A stretch of 64,000 nt of DNA from Streptomyces sp. ISL-87 (lineage in GTDB: Bacteria; Actinomycetota; Actinomycetes; Streptomycetales; Streptomycetaceae): positions 38,323 to 102,322 of the forward strand of contig NZ_JAGGOY010000032.1 in NCBI RefSeq assembly GCF_018614095.1. Reading direction: 5' to 3'. The position numbers and the translations under genes were made by a program. Below the pieces are notes generated by a model. It searched no databases. It was not told the origin of the DNA and was given only the letters and a program-made list of their open reading frames with translations. Shown here piece after piece: positions 25,483-33,761 of this stretch; position 1 is the stretch's first letter, and the number at the start of each line of letters is the position of its first letter.

Positions 25483-25785
25483 CTATCCGTCGGACAGCAG
25501 CCGGCCGAAGACCTGCTCACCCAGGTCCTGTGCGCGCCGCCTGCCGATGATCTCGCCTCGCATAGCGGGGTGCCGGCCCGCCCAGGTGTGGGCGGAATCC
25601 GGACCGGCGAAGAAGTTCAGCGCGTCGCAGCAGTCCAGGGCGGCAGTGCCGTAGCACCCGCGACGGCCGACAAAGACGACGGCCGCGGCCGGCTCCCAGT
25701 CGGCGGCCGAGCCCGTGACGGTGACCCTGACACGCTCCCCGGTCTCCGGGTCCGCGGACGAGATAACCGCGTCCTTCCCGAGCAT
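25483..25785 (-). pseudogene. Organomercurial lyase (MerB-like), C-terminal fragment
   Basis: About 100 residues: MLGKDAVISSADPETGERVR, then VVFVGRRGCYGTAALDCCDA, LNFFAGPDSAHTWAGRHPAM and a C-terminus GRRRAQDLGEQVFGRLL. The order matches the C-terminal part of MerB/alkylmercury lyase family proteins, in which a Cys in the central region and the -CC- region take part in cleaving carbon-mercury bonds. The N-terminal helical domain is missing, cut near 25790 where an IS21 fragment follows on the other strand. Confidence 0.6.
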
Positions 25786-25826
25786 CGCGGGGATACGCGG
25801 CGATCAGGCGCGACCACCGCAGCGGC

Positions 25827-26054
25827 ATGAAGATCCGAGAGATCGAGCGCAAGTGCAACGTGTTGTGGCGGACCGTCCGCAAGGCCGTGGACTCGGTCTG
25901 CCCGGAGCCGCGGAAGCAGTTGTCGCCACGGCCGACCGCGCTGGACCCGTACAAGCCGTTCATCGACGAGATGTTGCGGACGGACCTGGACGCGCCGCGC
26001 AAACAGCGGCAGACGATCACACGGATCTTCCACCGCTTGCGGCCGATGCTGTGA
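25827..26054 (+). pseudogene. IS21-family transposase (IstA) N-terminal fragment
   Basis: A 75-residue frame: MKIREIERKCNVLWRTVRKA as a degraded helix-turn-helix, then LSPRPTALDPYKPFIDEMLR and ITRIFHRL. This is the N-terminal DNA-binding segment of IstA (typical LDPYKPFI motif), cut before the DDE catalytic core. No IstB partner is nearby. Confidence 0.7.
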
Positions 26055-26111
26055 CGGACGTACAGAAATGGTGCACTCCCGGATCGTGTGGCAAGCGCGA
26101 CCCTGCCCGGG

Positions 26112-26327
26112 TCAGCCGTCGGCCGTGCCGCCGGTCAGCAGCAGCTCCGCCAAGGGCGTACGCGCGTGGTGCACCGAACGGCCCGTGCGGGTGGTGGTGA
26201 GGAGACCAGCGGCACGTAGCGCCGAGGCGTGGGCTGAGGCCGTGGCGTTGCTGACGCCGATACGCCGCGCCAGTCCCGTGGTCAGGGCAATCGGTCGCAC
26301 AGGTGAGCCGCCCGTAGCGCGAGCCAC
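26112..26327 (-). pseudogene. ArsR-family winged-helix regulator, C-terminal fragment
   Basis: The frame holds a helix-turn-helix and wing: LARRIGVSNATASAHASALR, AAGLLTTTRTGRSVHHARTP, then LAELLLTGG. The N-terminus is missing; the 5' part overlaps the 3' end of the PucR gene by 46 bp. The nearby MerB and IS21 remnants suggest that all belonged to one resistance island. Confidence 0.6.
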
Positions 26328-27799
26328 ACCTCGGTGAGGTCGGCTGTCGATGACAGGTTCTTGCCGCTGAGTCCGGCGAACCGGCGCAGGCGGTAGAGCA
26401 GGGTGTTGGGGTGGATGTGGAGTGCGCGCGCCGCCTCCTCGGTGGACCGGTCCCGCTCCAGCCAGGTCAGTGTCGAGAGGAGCAGTGCGCTGCCGTGCTC
26501 GGTGTCGTACCGCAGCACCGGGCCGAGCACTTGGTCCACCAGCCCGTGCAGGACGGAGGGGTCGTCGTGTAGCCAGCGTTCCGTCATGTCGTCGCTGAAC
26601 ACCACCATGGATTCGCCCGAGGCACCCGCCCGCCGGAGCGCCAGAACGGCTTCGCGGCGGGCGAGGCCCAGGGTGGCGCCGGGAGTGAAGGGGCGTGAGA
26701 CGCCGGCTCTGGTGCGGGGCACGGCTGTGAGGGTGGAGCGGGCGTCGGGGGAGTCGGCGAGGAGCACGTACAGCCCATCGCGGCGGCGCAGCACCAGGTG
26801 GGGAACGGCAGAGTCGTCAAGGGCCTGCACCACCGCCGCGTCGTCGAGCGGTCCGTCGTCCGCTCCGTCGAGGACGGCGAGGAGGGTGGCCGCGTCGGCG
26901 GGGAATCCCAGCCGGGTGAGGTGCCGGCGGGCGGTGTCCGGGTCCAGGGCGACCTGGAGGAGTTCCGCGAGCGTCTCCGCCCCCTGGCGGCGAAGCGTCT
27001 CACGCTCGTGGCGCACCATGGACACCTGCAGTGCCGCGACGGTCGCTATGTGCTGGACGACACCGAGGCCGGCCGGTACCACGCCTTCCGCTCTCCGGTC
27101 ACCCTGCCGTTCCAGGGCCAGCAGGTATCCGGCGGGTCTGCCGGGCGCTGGTACGGGCAGGACGTAGCCACCGGGGACGGTCGGGGCGGGGTCGGCTGAG
27201 TCGGGCAGCAGCGCTGCGTGCCGCGCGGCGGGAACGGGTACGCCTGGCAGCAGGGGGCCTCCGGCGGGCGTGCACAGGTAGAGCGAGTAGCCGGACAGCC
27301 GCTCCAGCCTGCGGAAGAGTTCCGCGGCGGTGAGGTCCTCGGCGGCGAGCCAGCGCAGGGCACCGAAGACCTGGAGCTGTGCACCCAGTTGACGCCGGGC
27401 GTCGGCCTGCAGGGCGGCGGCCACCTCCTGGGCCACGGCGATGAAGGGCACCTGCAAGGGCAACTCAAGCACCGGCAGGGACCGTTCCTCGGCCGTGGAC
27501 AGGAACTCCTGCCGCAACGGGGGAACGTGGAGGTGGGCGGAGAGGGCGAGCGCGGACACGCCGGCGTCGGCCAGCCGCTCGACGTAGGCGCGCTGCCGGA
27601 CGGCGGTCCGGGGGATCGCAATACCCGTCGTCATGATCAGCTCCGCGCCGAGGAGCCACGGGGAGGGATCCTCCAGCTCGCTCACGTGCGCCCATGACAC
27701 AGGCCGGTGCAGCCCGTCCTCACCGGCCAGGACGCGAAGCTGGAGGCCGGGGGAACGCACGAGGTCGTGGACCCGGAGGGCGGCTGTCGGTGCTGTCAT
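26282..27799 (-). CDS. PucR-family transcriptional regulator
   Basis: A 505-residue regulator. Residues ~8-125 form the purine-catabolism PucR N-domain (LRVHDLVRSPGLQLRVLAGE, WAHVSELEDPSPWLLGAELI, LIMTTGIA). A central region (~150-380) is GAF/GGDEF-like, and the C-terminus carries the PucR helix-turn-helix (ARALHIHPNTLLYRLRRFAG). It is divergent from the NCS1 permease gene and is its probable regulator, perhaps sensing a purine or pyrimidine breakdown product. The start is uncertain: ATGs at 27799 and 27808 are close together and neither has a strong ribosome site. Confidence 0.85.
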   Translation of the reverse strand: MTAPTAALRVHDLVRSPGLQLRVLAGEDGLHRPVSWAHVSELEDPSPWLLGAELIMTTGIAIPRTAVRQRAYVERLADAGVSALALSAHLHVPPLRQEFLSTAEERSLPVLELPLQVPFIAVAQEVAAALQADARRQLGAQLQVFGALRWLAAEDLTAAELFRRLERLSGYSLYLCTPAGGPLLPGVPVPAARHAALLPDSADPAPTVPGGYVLPVPAPGRPAGYLLALERQGDRRAEGVVPAGLGVVQHIATVAALQVSMVRHERETLRRQGAETLAELLQVALDPDTARRHLTRLGFPADAATLLAVLDGADDGPLDDAAVVQALDDSAVPHLVLRRRDGLYVLLADSPDARSTLTAVPRTRAGVSRPFTPGATLGLARREAVLALRRAGASGESMVVFSDDMTERWLHDDPSVLHGLVDQVLGPVLRYDTEHGSALLLSTLTWLERDRSTEEAARALHIHPNTLLYRLRRFAGLSGKNLSSTADLTEVWLALRAAHLCDRLP

Positions 27800-27949
27800 C
27801 GCGCACATGCTGCATCGTGGCGCCCCACAAAGGAAGGGGTCGAGTTTGAGCGTTGCACAATTGCCGCCCGGCTCACGGTGACCGCACACTCAGGCCCTCC
27901 GGTTCCGGGTCGTGGTGTCCCGGAGTGAACGGCAACGGGAGGGTCCATA

Positions 27950-29506
27950 GTGATCCGGACTGACCAGCGCTCAAATACCCTGCACAGCGGCGCGGATGTC
28001 ATCGAAAGCCTCTCCATCCAGCACGTCCCCTTCGCCGAACGGCACGGCAAGCTGTGGAAACAGGGCCCCTTCTGGTTCCAGGGGAACTTCCAGCCCTTCA
28101 CCCTGTCCCTCGGCTTCATCGGCCCCGGGCTCGGCCTGTCCATCGGATGGACGGTACTGGCCAGTGCACTCGGGCTCGTGGTGGGCACCTTCTTCATGGC
28201 GTTCCACGCCAGCCAGGGCCCGCAGCTAGGACTACCCCAGATGATCCAGTCCCGGGGCCAGTTCGGCTACCGGGGGGTGATCGTGCCCCTGGCGGCAACG
28301 CTGTTCACCTTCGTCGGCTTCAACATCGTCGACACGATCATCATCGACAACGGTCTGAACGCCGTGTTCGGCTGGGACGTCACCGCCGTCGGGGTCGGCA
28401 TCACCGTCGCCGCGGTGGTCCTGGCCGTGTACGGACACGACTGGCTCCACCGGGCGTTCCAGGTGCTCTTCTGGTGCTCGGCCCCGTGCTGGCTGATGTT
28501 GTCGATCGGCATCCTCAGCGGCCGGGTGACCGGCCCCGCCGACGCCGCCCCGGTTGCCGGCGGCTTCACGCTGGTCGCCTTCATGGTGCAGTTCACCGCC
28601 GCCGCCGGCTACAACATCTCGTACGCCCCGTACGTCTCCGACTACTCGCGCTATCTGCCGCGCGACACCCCGACGTCCCGCATCGTCGCCTCCGTCTTCG
28701 GCGGCGCCGCGGGTTCGCCGATGTGGCTCATCCCCATCGGCGCCTGGATGGCCGCCACCCTCGGTGTGAACGACCCGCTGGCCGGCACACGCGACGCCGG
28801 GGACCAGGTGGTGGGCGGCCTGGGCGCCGTCCTGACCGTACTGTCGGTGCTCGCGCTGGTGGCGACCATGGGGCTCAATGCCTACAGCGGCATGCTCACG
28901 GTCCTCACCGGAATCGACTCGGTCCGCCCGCTCCGCCCCGGCCGCCGGGCCCGGGTGCTGACCATCGTCGGCCTCGCCGTCGTCTGGTGCGCCGTGGGCC
29001 TGGGCGTCTCGGCCGACTTCTCCACCGCCTTGGGCAACGCCCTGCTGCTCATGCTGTACCTGCTCATCCCGTGGACCGCGGTGAATCTGGTCGACTACTT
29101 CTTCGTCCGGCGCGGCCACTACGCCATCACCCACCTCTTCCGCACCGACGGCATCTACGGCACTTGGGCCTGGCGCGGTCTGCTGGCCTACGGCACGGGC
29201 CTGCTTCTGATGGTGCCGTTCATGGTGATGGGCCCCTTCACCGGGCCCGTCGCCCAGGCCCTCGGCGGGGTCGACGTGGCGTTCGTGGTCGGGCTCGCCG
29301 TTTCCGGGACCCTGTACTACGCCCTGACGCGCGGGATGGACCTCTCGGCGGAGGAACCCGCGGTGGCCGCCAGCGAGCGTGAACTCGCCCAGCGGGAACC
29401 GGCGGCCGCCGACGCCGCGCCGCTCCCGGCGCAGGTCGCCGGCAGCCGAACGGCTTCGGCGGACGGGCTCCCGCCCGTGGAGGGCCTCCCGGCGGTGGAC
29501 CGATGA
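27950..29506 (+). CDS. NCS1 cytosine/purine permease
   Basis: A 518-residue permease of the nucleobase:cation symporter-1 family with about 12 helices. Motifs include FAERHGKLWKQGPFWFQGN at the N-terminus, the conserved GFNIVDTIIIDNG, YNISYAPYVSDYSRYLP (family signature), and NAYSGMLTVLTGIDS. A ~45-residue Ala/Glu-rich hydrophilic tail ends the protein. The GTG start has GGGAGG about 7 nt upstream. It probably imports cytosine, a purine or allantoin-like substrate with protons or sodium. The PucR gene is divergent and an NTF2-like gene overlaps downstream. Confidence 0.9.
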   Translation: MIRTDQRSNTLHSGADVIESLSIQHVPFAERHGKLWKQGPFWFQGNFQPFTLSLGFIGPGLGLSIGWTVLASALGLVVGTFFMAFHASQGPQLGLPQMIQSRGQFGYRGVIVPLAATLFTFVGFNIVDTIIIDNGLNAVFGWDVTAVGVGITVAAVVLAVYGHDWLHRAFQVLFWCSAPCWLMLSIGILSGRVTGPADAAPVAGGFTLVAFMVQFTAAAGYNISYAPYVSDYSRYLPRDTPTSRIVASVFGGAAGSPMWLIPIGAWMAATLGVNDPLAGTRDAGDQVVGGLGAVLTVLSVLALVATMGLNAYSGMLTVLTGIDSVRPLRPGRRARVLTIVGLAVVWCAVGLGVSADFSTALGNALLLMLYLLIPWTAVNLVDYFFVRRGHYAITHLFRTDGIYGTWAWRGLLAYGTGLLLMVPFMVMGPFTGPVAQALGGVDVAFVVGLAVSGTLYYALTRGMDLSAEEPAVAASERELAQREPAAADAAPLPAQVAGSRTASADGLPPVEGLPAVDR

Positions 29507-29904
29507 GCGCCGACGCCGAAGCCGAGGTACGGGCCGCCGCCGCCGACCTGGTGGCCGCCTTCGCCGCCCACGACACGGACCGCTACTTCGCGGCCATCGC
29601 CGAGGACGCCACATTCCTCTTCCCCACGCACCCCGGCCTCCTCGCCACCCGAGCCGCTTACGAGGCCGCGTGGCGTGCCTGGGAGCTGGACGGGTTCCGC
29701 GTGCTGGGCTGCCGTACGGACGACACCGAGGTACGCGTCGTCGCCGACGGCCTGGCCCTGCTGACCCACCGGGTGCACACCCGCCTCGCCGCGAAGGACG
29801 CCGCCGACGGCGAAGAAGTGCGGGAGCGGGAGACCGTCGTCTTCCGGCGGTTCTCGGACGGGCGCTGGCTCGTCGTCCACGAACACCTCTCGCCCGAGCC
29901 GTGA
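29503..29904 (+). CDS. NTF2-like (SnoaL/DUF4440-type) protein
   Basis: A 133-residue cone-fold protein: AAADLVAAFAAHDTDRYFAA and DATFLFPTHPG at the start, then RVHTRLAAKD and VVFRRFSDGRWLVVHEHLS, the usual end of DUF4440/ketosteroid isomerase-like proteins. It overlaps the permease gene by ATGA, so the two are translated together. It might be a small enzyme or ligand carrier for the permease substrate; no catalytic residues can be assigned. Confidence 0.8.
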   Translation: MSADAEAEVRAAAADLVAAFAAHDTDRYFAAIAEDATFLFPTHPGLLATRAAYEAAWRAWELDGFRVLGCRTDDTEVRVVADGLALLTHRVHTRLAAKDAADGEEVRERETVVFRRFSDGRWLVVHEHLSPEP

Positions 29905-29990
29905 TACCGGCTCCCCGACTCGGTCGGGAGGGCAGGCCACGGGCACCGCGCCCGGGCCACACGGCATCATCCACCACAGGAAGGACAGTC

Positions 29991-30806
29991 ATGAGACGCA
30001 CAGCACGGAGCGGACGCACGGCCCGCACCTGGATCGCCGCGGCGGCGATGGCACTCGGCGCGCTGCTGGCCACCGGCACCGGCCCGGCCTCGGCCACCGA
30101 CGGCCCGACGGATCTGCTACCCGCCCTCGAACCGCTCCAGCGGGAACTCGCGGACAACGATCTGGTCCGTGAGCCCGTCACCGGCATCACCTGGCTCCGC
30201 TTCACCGGCGCGCCCGCGAACCTCGGCACCGGCGCACTGGAGGTAACCGGGCGGCGCACCAGGGAGGAGGCGGCCGCCGCCACTCCCGGAAACAATGTGT
30301 TGCCTGCCTACCAGCGGATCACCCACTCTGACGGTTCCTCCTACGAGGTGCCCGTCGGGCAGATGACGTACCACGACGCGCACAAGCACTTCCACATGGA
30401 AGGCATCTCCCGCTACCGGCTCATCAACGCCGCCGGCCAGGTGGTGCGGGAGTCGCCGAAGGTGGCGTTCTGCCTGGTCGACCTGGAGATCGCGGACTCC
30501 ACGCTCCCCGGCACCCCGGTCAACCCCGTCTACAGCTCCTGTTCGCACAACGCCAACGCGACGTCCCTGACGATGGGCATCTCCGTCGGCTGGGCGGACG
30601 TGTACGCCAAGGATCTGGTCGGGCAGTCCTTCGACGTCAGCGCGCTGATGAATCTCCCGCCGCAGGAATACACGCTGGAGATGACGACGAACCCGCTCGG
30701 CGTCCTGCACGAGTCCAACCGGACCGCCCCCAGGACCACATCCGTGAACGTCACGATCGGCCAGGGAGTACCGGTGGGGGTCGGCGGCCCGCGTCCGGGC
30801 GCCTGA
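29991..30806 (+). CDS. Secreted lysyl oxidase family protein
   Basis: A 271-residue exported protein with a twin-Arg-free signal peptide (TWIAAAAMALGALLATG, cleavage near ASA-TD, residue ~35). The catalytic region resembles lysyl oxidase: YHDAHKHFHMEGISRYRL has the copper-binding His cluster, CLVDLE and YSSCSHNAN hold cysteines, and ISVGWADVYAKDLVGQSFDV matches the conserved GWGD-Y-L-GQ block that carries the quinone-forming Tyr in animal enzymes. The family oxidises lysine side chains to aldehydes. The ATG 29991 has AAGGA upstream. A strong terminator follows. Confidence 0.8.
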   Translation: MRRTARSGRTARTWIAAAAMALGALLATGTGPASATDGPTDLLPALEPLQRELADNDLVREPVTGITWLRFTGAPANLGTGALEVTGRRTREEAAAATPGNNVLPAYQRITHSDGSSYEVPVGQMTYHDAHKHFHMEGISRYRLINAAGQVVRESPKVAFCLVDLEIADSTLPGTPVNPVYSSCSHNANATSLTMGISVGWADVYAKDLVGQSFDVSALMNLPPQEYTLEMTTNPLGVLHESNRTAPRTTSVNVTIGQGVPVGVGGPRPGA

Positions 30807-30831
30807 CCGGAGCTGCATCCGGCATACAGCG

Positions 30832-30872
30832 AACCGTCCCTACGCGAAGCCGACTTCCGCGTAGGGACGGTT
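30832..30872. terminator. Strong hairpin terminator after the lysyl oxidase gene
   Basis: A perfect 15-bp stem (AACCGTCCCTACGCG and its complement) with an 11-nt loop, followed by TTGTC. It ends the permease/NTF2/lysyl oxidase unit. Confidence 0.85.
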
Positions 30873-30996
30873 GTCCCGATGCCGCCAAGCCGGCGGATTA
30901 CGTACGTAGTACGTCAACGCAGTCGATGTCGCCGTCCCGCTGGTGCGGCGCCATTAGCTACATCGACACTGGGAGGACTGGCTTTAGCTGACCACC

Positions 30997-31215
30997 GTGA
31001 TCGACATCGCATCCCGCCGCCTGATCGGCCTGATCGGCCTGATCGGCTGGGCCACCGCAGACTACCTGGGCTCCCTGGCCGCCGACGCCCTCACAGCCGC
31101 CTGCCACCAACGCCGGCCCGGTCGTCTTGCATCCCGGCTGGCCAGCCAATACACCAGCCACGAATACGCGCGCCTCGCCGCCGCCCACAACATCCCGCTC
31201 GCCGTCGGGCGCACC
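30997..31215 (+). pseudogene. IS3-family transposase (OrfB) fragment
   Basis: Readable pieces of an IS3 integrase core: VIDIASRRLIG, then GWATADYLGSLAADALTAAC and QYTSHEYARLAAAHNIPLAV with GRTG, which lie around the second catalytic Asp in intact OrfB. A 9-bp unit (CTGATCGGC) is tandemly repeated three times at 31021-31047, giving LIGLIGLIG where relatives have a single LIG. A further frame change removes the HSDRG motif. Both ends are cut. Confidence 0.7.
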
Positions 31216-31274
31216 GGCGTGTGCCGGGACCTCGGACCCGACGCCCGTTGTCCTGCTCGTGCTGGCCTGAAGAA

Positions 31275-31584
31275 CAGCCAGAGACGGCCTTCCGTACAGA
31301 GCCTTGCTCAGTGCGGCCAAGGACGGCGCGCCATCACCTTTACCGTCGCGGTCGCGGTAGGTGCGGCACGACAGGCTTGGGACAGCACCCACGACGGCGA
31401 ACGGGTCGATGCCGTCAAGGAGAATCGTGGGGGAGCCGGTCATACCCCAGCGCACGGCGTCGGCCTCCTCGCGTACCTCGACCCGTTCCACCTGTGCGAT
31501 CCGCCCGGCCAGCGCGGCGGTGATCTGCACGATCCTCACCCGGCGGGACGTACGGTGCGTGCCGATCGCGCTGGTCGTCGGCAC
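31275..31584 (-). pseudogene. Thioredoxin-like protein remnant
   Basis: The frame contains RIAQVERVEVREEADAVRWG, MTGSPTILLDGIDPFAVVGA, VPSLSCRTYRDRDG and GAPSLAALSKAL. This is the C-terminal part of small actinobacterial thioredoxin-fold proteins with the GSPT cis-Pro loop and DGxDPF motif. The N-terminal CxxC region is missing or out of frame, and the 3' end runs into IS3 debris. The MerB-like remnant 6 kb away could come from the same ancestral resistance locus; this is inference. Confidence 0.5.
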
Positions 31585-31614
31585 GCTGCTGTCCCTCGTG
31601 AACCAGGGCGGGCG

Positions 31615-32229
31615 TCAGCGCGGCGGGGCCCACTCCTTGATCAGGGCCTCGGCCGTGGTGATGGTCGCGACGAGCGCGAGGGAGTTGCGGATCACTTCGG
31701 CGGTGTAGGCGGCGGGCACCCCGGTGACGGCGTCCGACGGGACCACGACCTGGTAGCCGAGGTTCACGGCGTCGAAGACAGTGTTCGGGATCGCGATGTT
31801 CGATGAGACCCCGGTGACGACGAGCGTGCGGATGCCGAGGTTGCGCAGCAGGGCGTCCAGATCGGTGCCGGCCATCGGGGAGAGCCCGTGCAGCCGCCGT
31901 ACGACCAGGTCCCGCGCACCCACCTCGATGGGCGCCGCGACCTCGACCGCCCGGCTGCCGGTGAGCTGGCGCACCGGCAGTCTCCCGGCGGCCCGGAACA
32001 GCCGCGCGTTGGAATTGGCCCCCAGCCCGTCCGGGCGCCGCTCCGCGACCGCGTGCAGCACCTGTACGCCGGCCCCGTGCGCGGCGTCGACCAGCGCGGC
32101 CACCCGCCCCAGCATCCCCGAGTCCCGGGCCTCCTCGGCCAGCTCGGGCAGGGCGCTCTCCTCGCCGACGACGCCGTTCTGGCATTCGACGGTGAGCAGC
32201 GCGGTGGTGGCGGGATCGAGTTCCGGCAT
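31615..32229 (-). CDS. Isochorismatase-like hydrolase family protein without the catalytic Cys
   Basis: A 204-residue isochorismatase-fold protein. The N-terminal LLTVECQNGVVG corresponds to the usual LLxxDxQ, with Glu where Asp normally is, and the later VVTGVSSNIAIPNTVFDAVN corresponds to the active-site loop, where relatives have Cys and this one has Ser. The rest (DAVNLGYQVVVPSDAVTG) is regular. It may be a catalytically altered hydrolase or a non-enzyme. The ATG at 32229 is divergent from an FMN split-barrel gene. Confidence 0.8.
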   Translation of the reverse strand: MPELDPATTALLTVECQNGVVGEESALPELAEEARDSGMLGRVAALVDAAHGAGVQVLHAVAERRPDGLGANSNARLFRAAGRLPVRQLTGSRAVEVAAPIEVGARDLVVRRLHGLSPMAGTDLDALLRNLGIRTLVVTGVSSNIAIPNTVFDAVNLGYQVVVPSDAVTGVPAAYTAEVIRNSLALVATITTAEALIKEWAPPR

Positions 32230-32269
32230 GGCTCCCCCTGGCGTGGCGGCCGAAGAGCCCTCATGATTC

Positions 32270-32284
32270 CTGACACATAGTCAG
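32270..32284. promoter_or_regulatory. Small palindrome between divergent genes
   Basis: CTGACACATAGTCAG has 5-bp inverted arms and lies in the 76-bp gap between the isochorismatase-like gene and the split-barrel gene. It is a candidate operator for a shared regulator; no direct support. Confidence 0.35.
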
Positions 32285-32305
32285 ATGTGAAGGGGTGCGG
32301 GACGG

Positions 32306-32779
32306 ATGGACGAGACACGCGTGGACGGGACGCAGCGGCGGGGCCGCCGCATCATGATGACCGACGAGGAAGTGGACGCCTTCCTGCGCGAGCAGCGCAC
32401 CTGCCGGGTGGCGACGGTCTCGCCGGACGGGCGCCCGCACGTGGGCGCCCTGTGGTTCGCCTGGGACGGCAGCTCGCTGTGGCTGTACTCGATCACCCGC
32501 AGCCGCCGCTGGTCCGACCTGCGCAAGGACCCGAGGATCTCGGTGGTCGTGGACGCAGGCGAGGCCTACGACGAACTGCGCGGGGTCGAACTCTCCGGCT
32601 CCGCGGTGTTCGTGGGCGAGGCCCCGCGCACCGGTGAGCCGTGCCCGGAGCTGGCGGAGGCCGAACGGATCTTCCCCGTCAAGAACTTCGGCATCGAGGA
32701 GATGCCGCACGACGGGCGGCACGCCTGGATCCGCCTCACCCCGGAGTCGATCGTCTCGTGGGACTTCCGCAAGCTCTAG
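32306..32779 (+). CDS. Pyridoxamine 5'-phosphate oxidase-like FMN split-barrel protein
   Basis: A 157-residue PNPOx-like protein: RTCRVATVSPDGRPHVGALW (typical first strands), FAWDGSSLWLYSITRSRRWS and KDPRISVVVDAG for cofactor contacts, then ELSGSAVFVGEA. It probably binds FMN or F420 as a homodimer and acts as a small oxidoreductase. The ATG at 32306 has AGGGG about 9 nt upstream. Its stop overlaps that of the convergent LysR gene by 4 bp. Confidence 0.82.
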   Translation: MDETRVDGTQRRGRRIMMTDEEVDAFLREQRTCRVATVSPDGRPHVGALWFAWDGSSLWLYSITRSRRWSDLRKDPRISVVVDAGEAYDELRGVELSGSAVFVGEAPRTGEPCPELAEAERIFPVKNFGIEEMPHDGRHAWIRLTPESIVSWDFRKL

Positions 32780-33687
32780 GAACCCGTCTGGACGTTGAGG
32801 GCGGCCACTTGGAGGGCCTCGACGGCGGCCCGGATCGAGGGCCGCCGGTCGGCGTCCGCCCGCCAGACGACGTACACATGGCGGCGCACGGCGTCGCTCA
32901 CCGACAGCAGCCGGACCCCGTCGGGCACGGGACCGCGGCCCAGCCGGGGCGCCACGCTCACCCCGAGCCCGGCCTCCACGAAGGCCAGCTGGGTGTGGTG
33001 CTCCTCGGCGATGTGGGCGATGCGCGGCTCGATTCCCATGCCGCGCAGGGTGGAGACCAGCCACTCGTGGCAGAACTGACCCTCGTTCCAGGAGACCCAG
33101 TCGTCGTCGGCGAACTCCGCGAGGGAGATCTCGGCGCGGTCCGCCAGCCGGTGGCCGTTCGGCACCGCGATGTCCACGGAGTCGTCGAGGAGGTGCGCCC
33201 GGGTGAGCTCGGCGGGCACCGGCATCCGCTTGTTGTGCCAGTCGATGGCCAGGGCCAGGTCGAGGTCGCCGCGGACGACCGCCGCCATACTCTCCTCGGG
33301 CTCCATCTCCCGCACCAGGGCCCGCAGTTCCGGATGCCCGGCGCGCAACGCGGTCAGCGCCTTGGGCAGCAGCCCGCGCATGGCGGTCGGGAACGCGCCG
33401 ATCCGAAGCTCCCCGACGGCGCAGCCCCGCTGGGCCTCGACGTCGGCCTGGGCGAGCTCCACCTGGGAGATGATCCGGGCCGCGTGATCGGCGAGCAGGC
33501 GCCCCGCGTCCGTGAGCCGGACCCCACGCCCGTTCTTGGCGAGCAGCGGCTGGCCGATCTCCCGCTCCAGCTTGGCCATCTGCTGGGACACTGCGGAGGT
33601 GGTCACGTGGAGTCCCTCCGCAGCGCCGCTGACCGAGCCGTGGCGGGCGAGGGCGTCGAGGGTACGCAGGCGCTCCAGATTCAACAT
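32776..33687 (-). CDS. LysR-family regulator
   Basis: A 303-residue LysR protein. The HTH (residues ~1-60) includes LNLERLRTLDALARHGSVSG and HVTTSAVSQQMAKLEREIGQ, and a substrate-binding fold (~90-300) follows with VREMEPEESMAAVVRGDLDL and EAGLGVSVAPRLG. It is divergent from an EamA exporter gene with a 74-bp gap, the classic layout of a LysR protein controlling its neighbour and itself. The effector is unknown. Confidence 0.9.
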   Translation of the reverse strand: MLNLERLRTLDALARHGSVSGAAEGLHVTTSAVSQQMAKLEREIGQPLLAKNGRGVRLTDAGRLLADHAARIISQVELAQADVEAQRGCAVGELRIGAFPTAMRGLLPKALTALRAGHPELRALVREMEPEESMAAVVRGDLDLALAIDWHNKRMPVPAELTRAHLLDDSVDIAVPNGHRLADRAEISLAEFADDDWVSWNEGQFCHEWLVSTLRGMGIEPRIAHIAEEHHTQLAFVEAGLGVSVAPRLGRGPVPDGVRLLSVSDAVRRHVYVVWRADADRRPSIRAAVEALQVAALNVQTGS

Positions 33688-33761
33688 GTAAGCGATGCTA
33701 CGTCGTCACAGCCAAGAAATCTCGCTTGTCCTACGAGGTTCAGGCCAGCAGAGTAGCCGTC

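Noticed and set aside
28232..30295. 687-codon minus-strand frame opposite the permease
   Set aside because: Shadow of the NCS1 permease, NTF2-like and lysyl oxidase genes, each with recognisable motifs on the plus strand.
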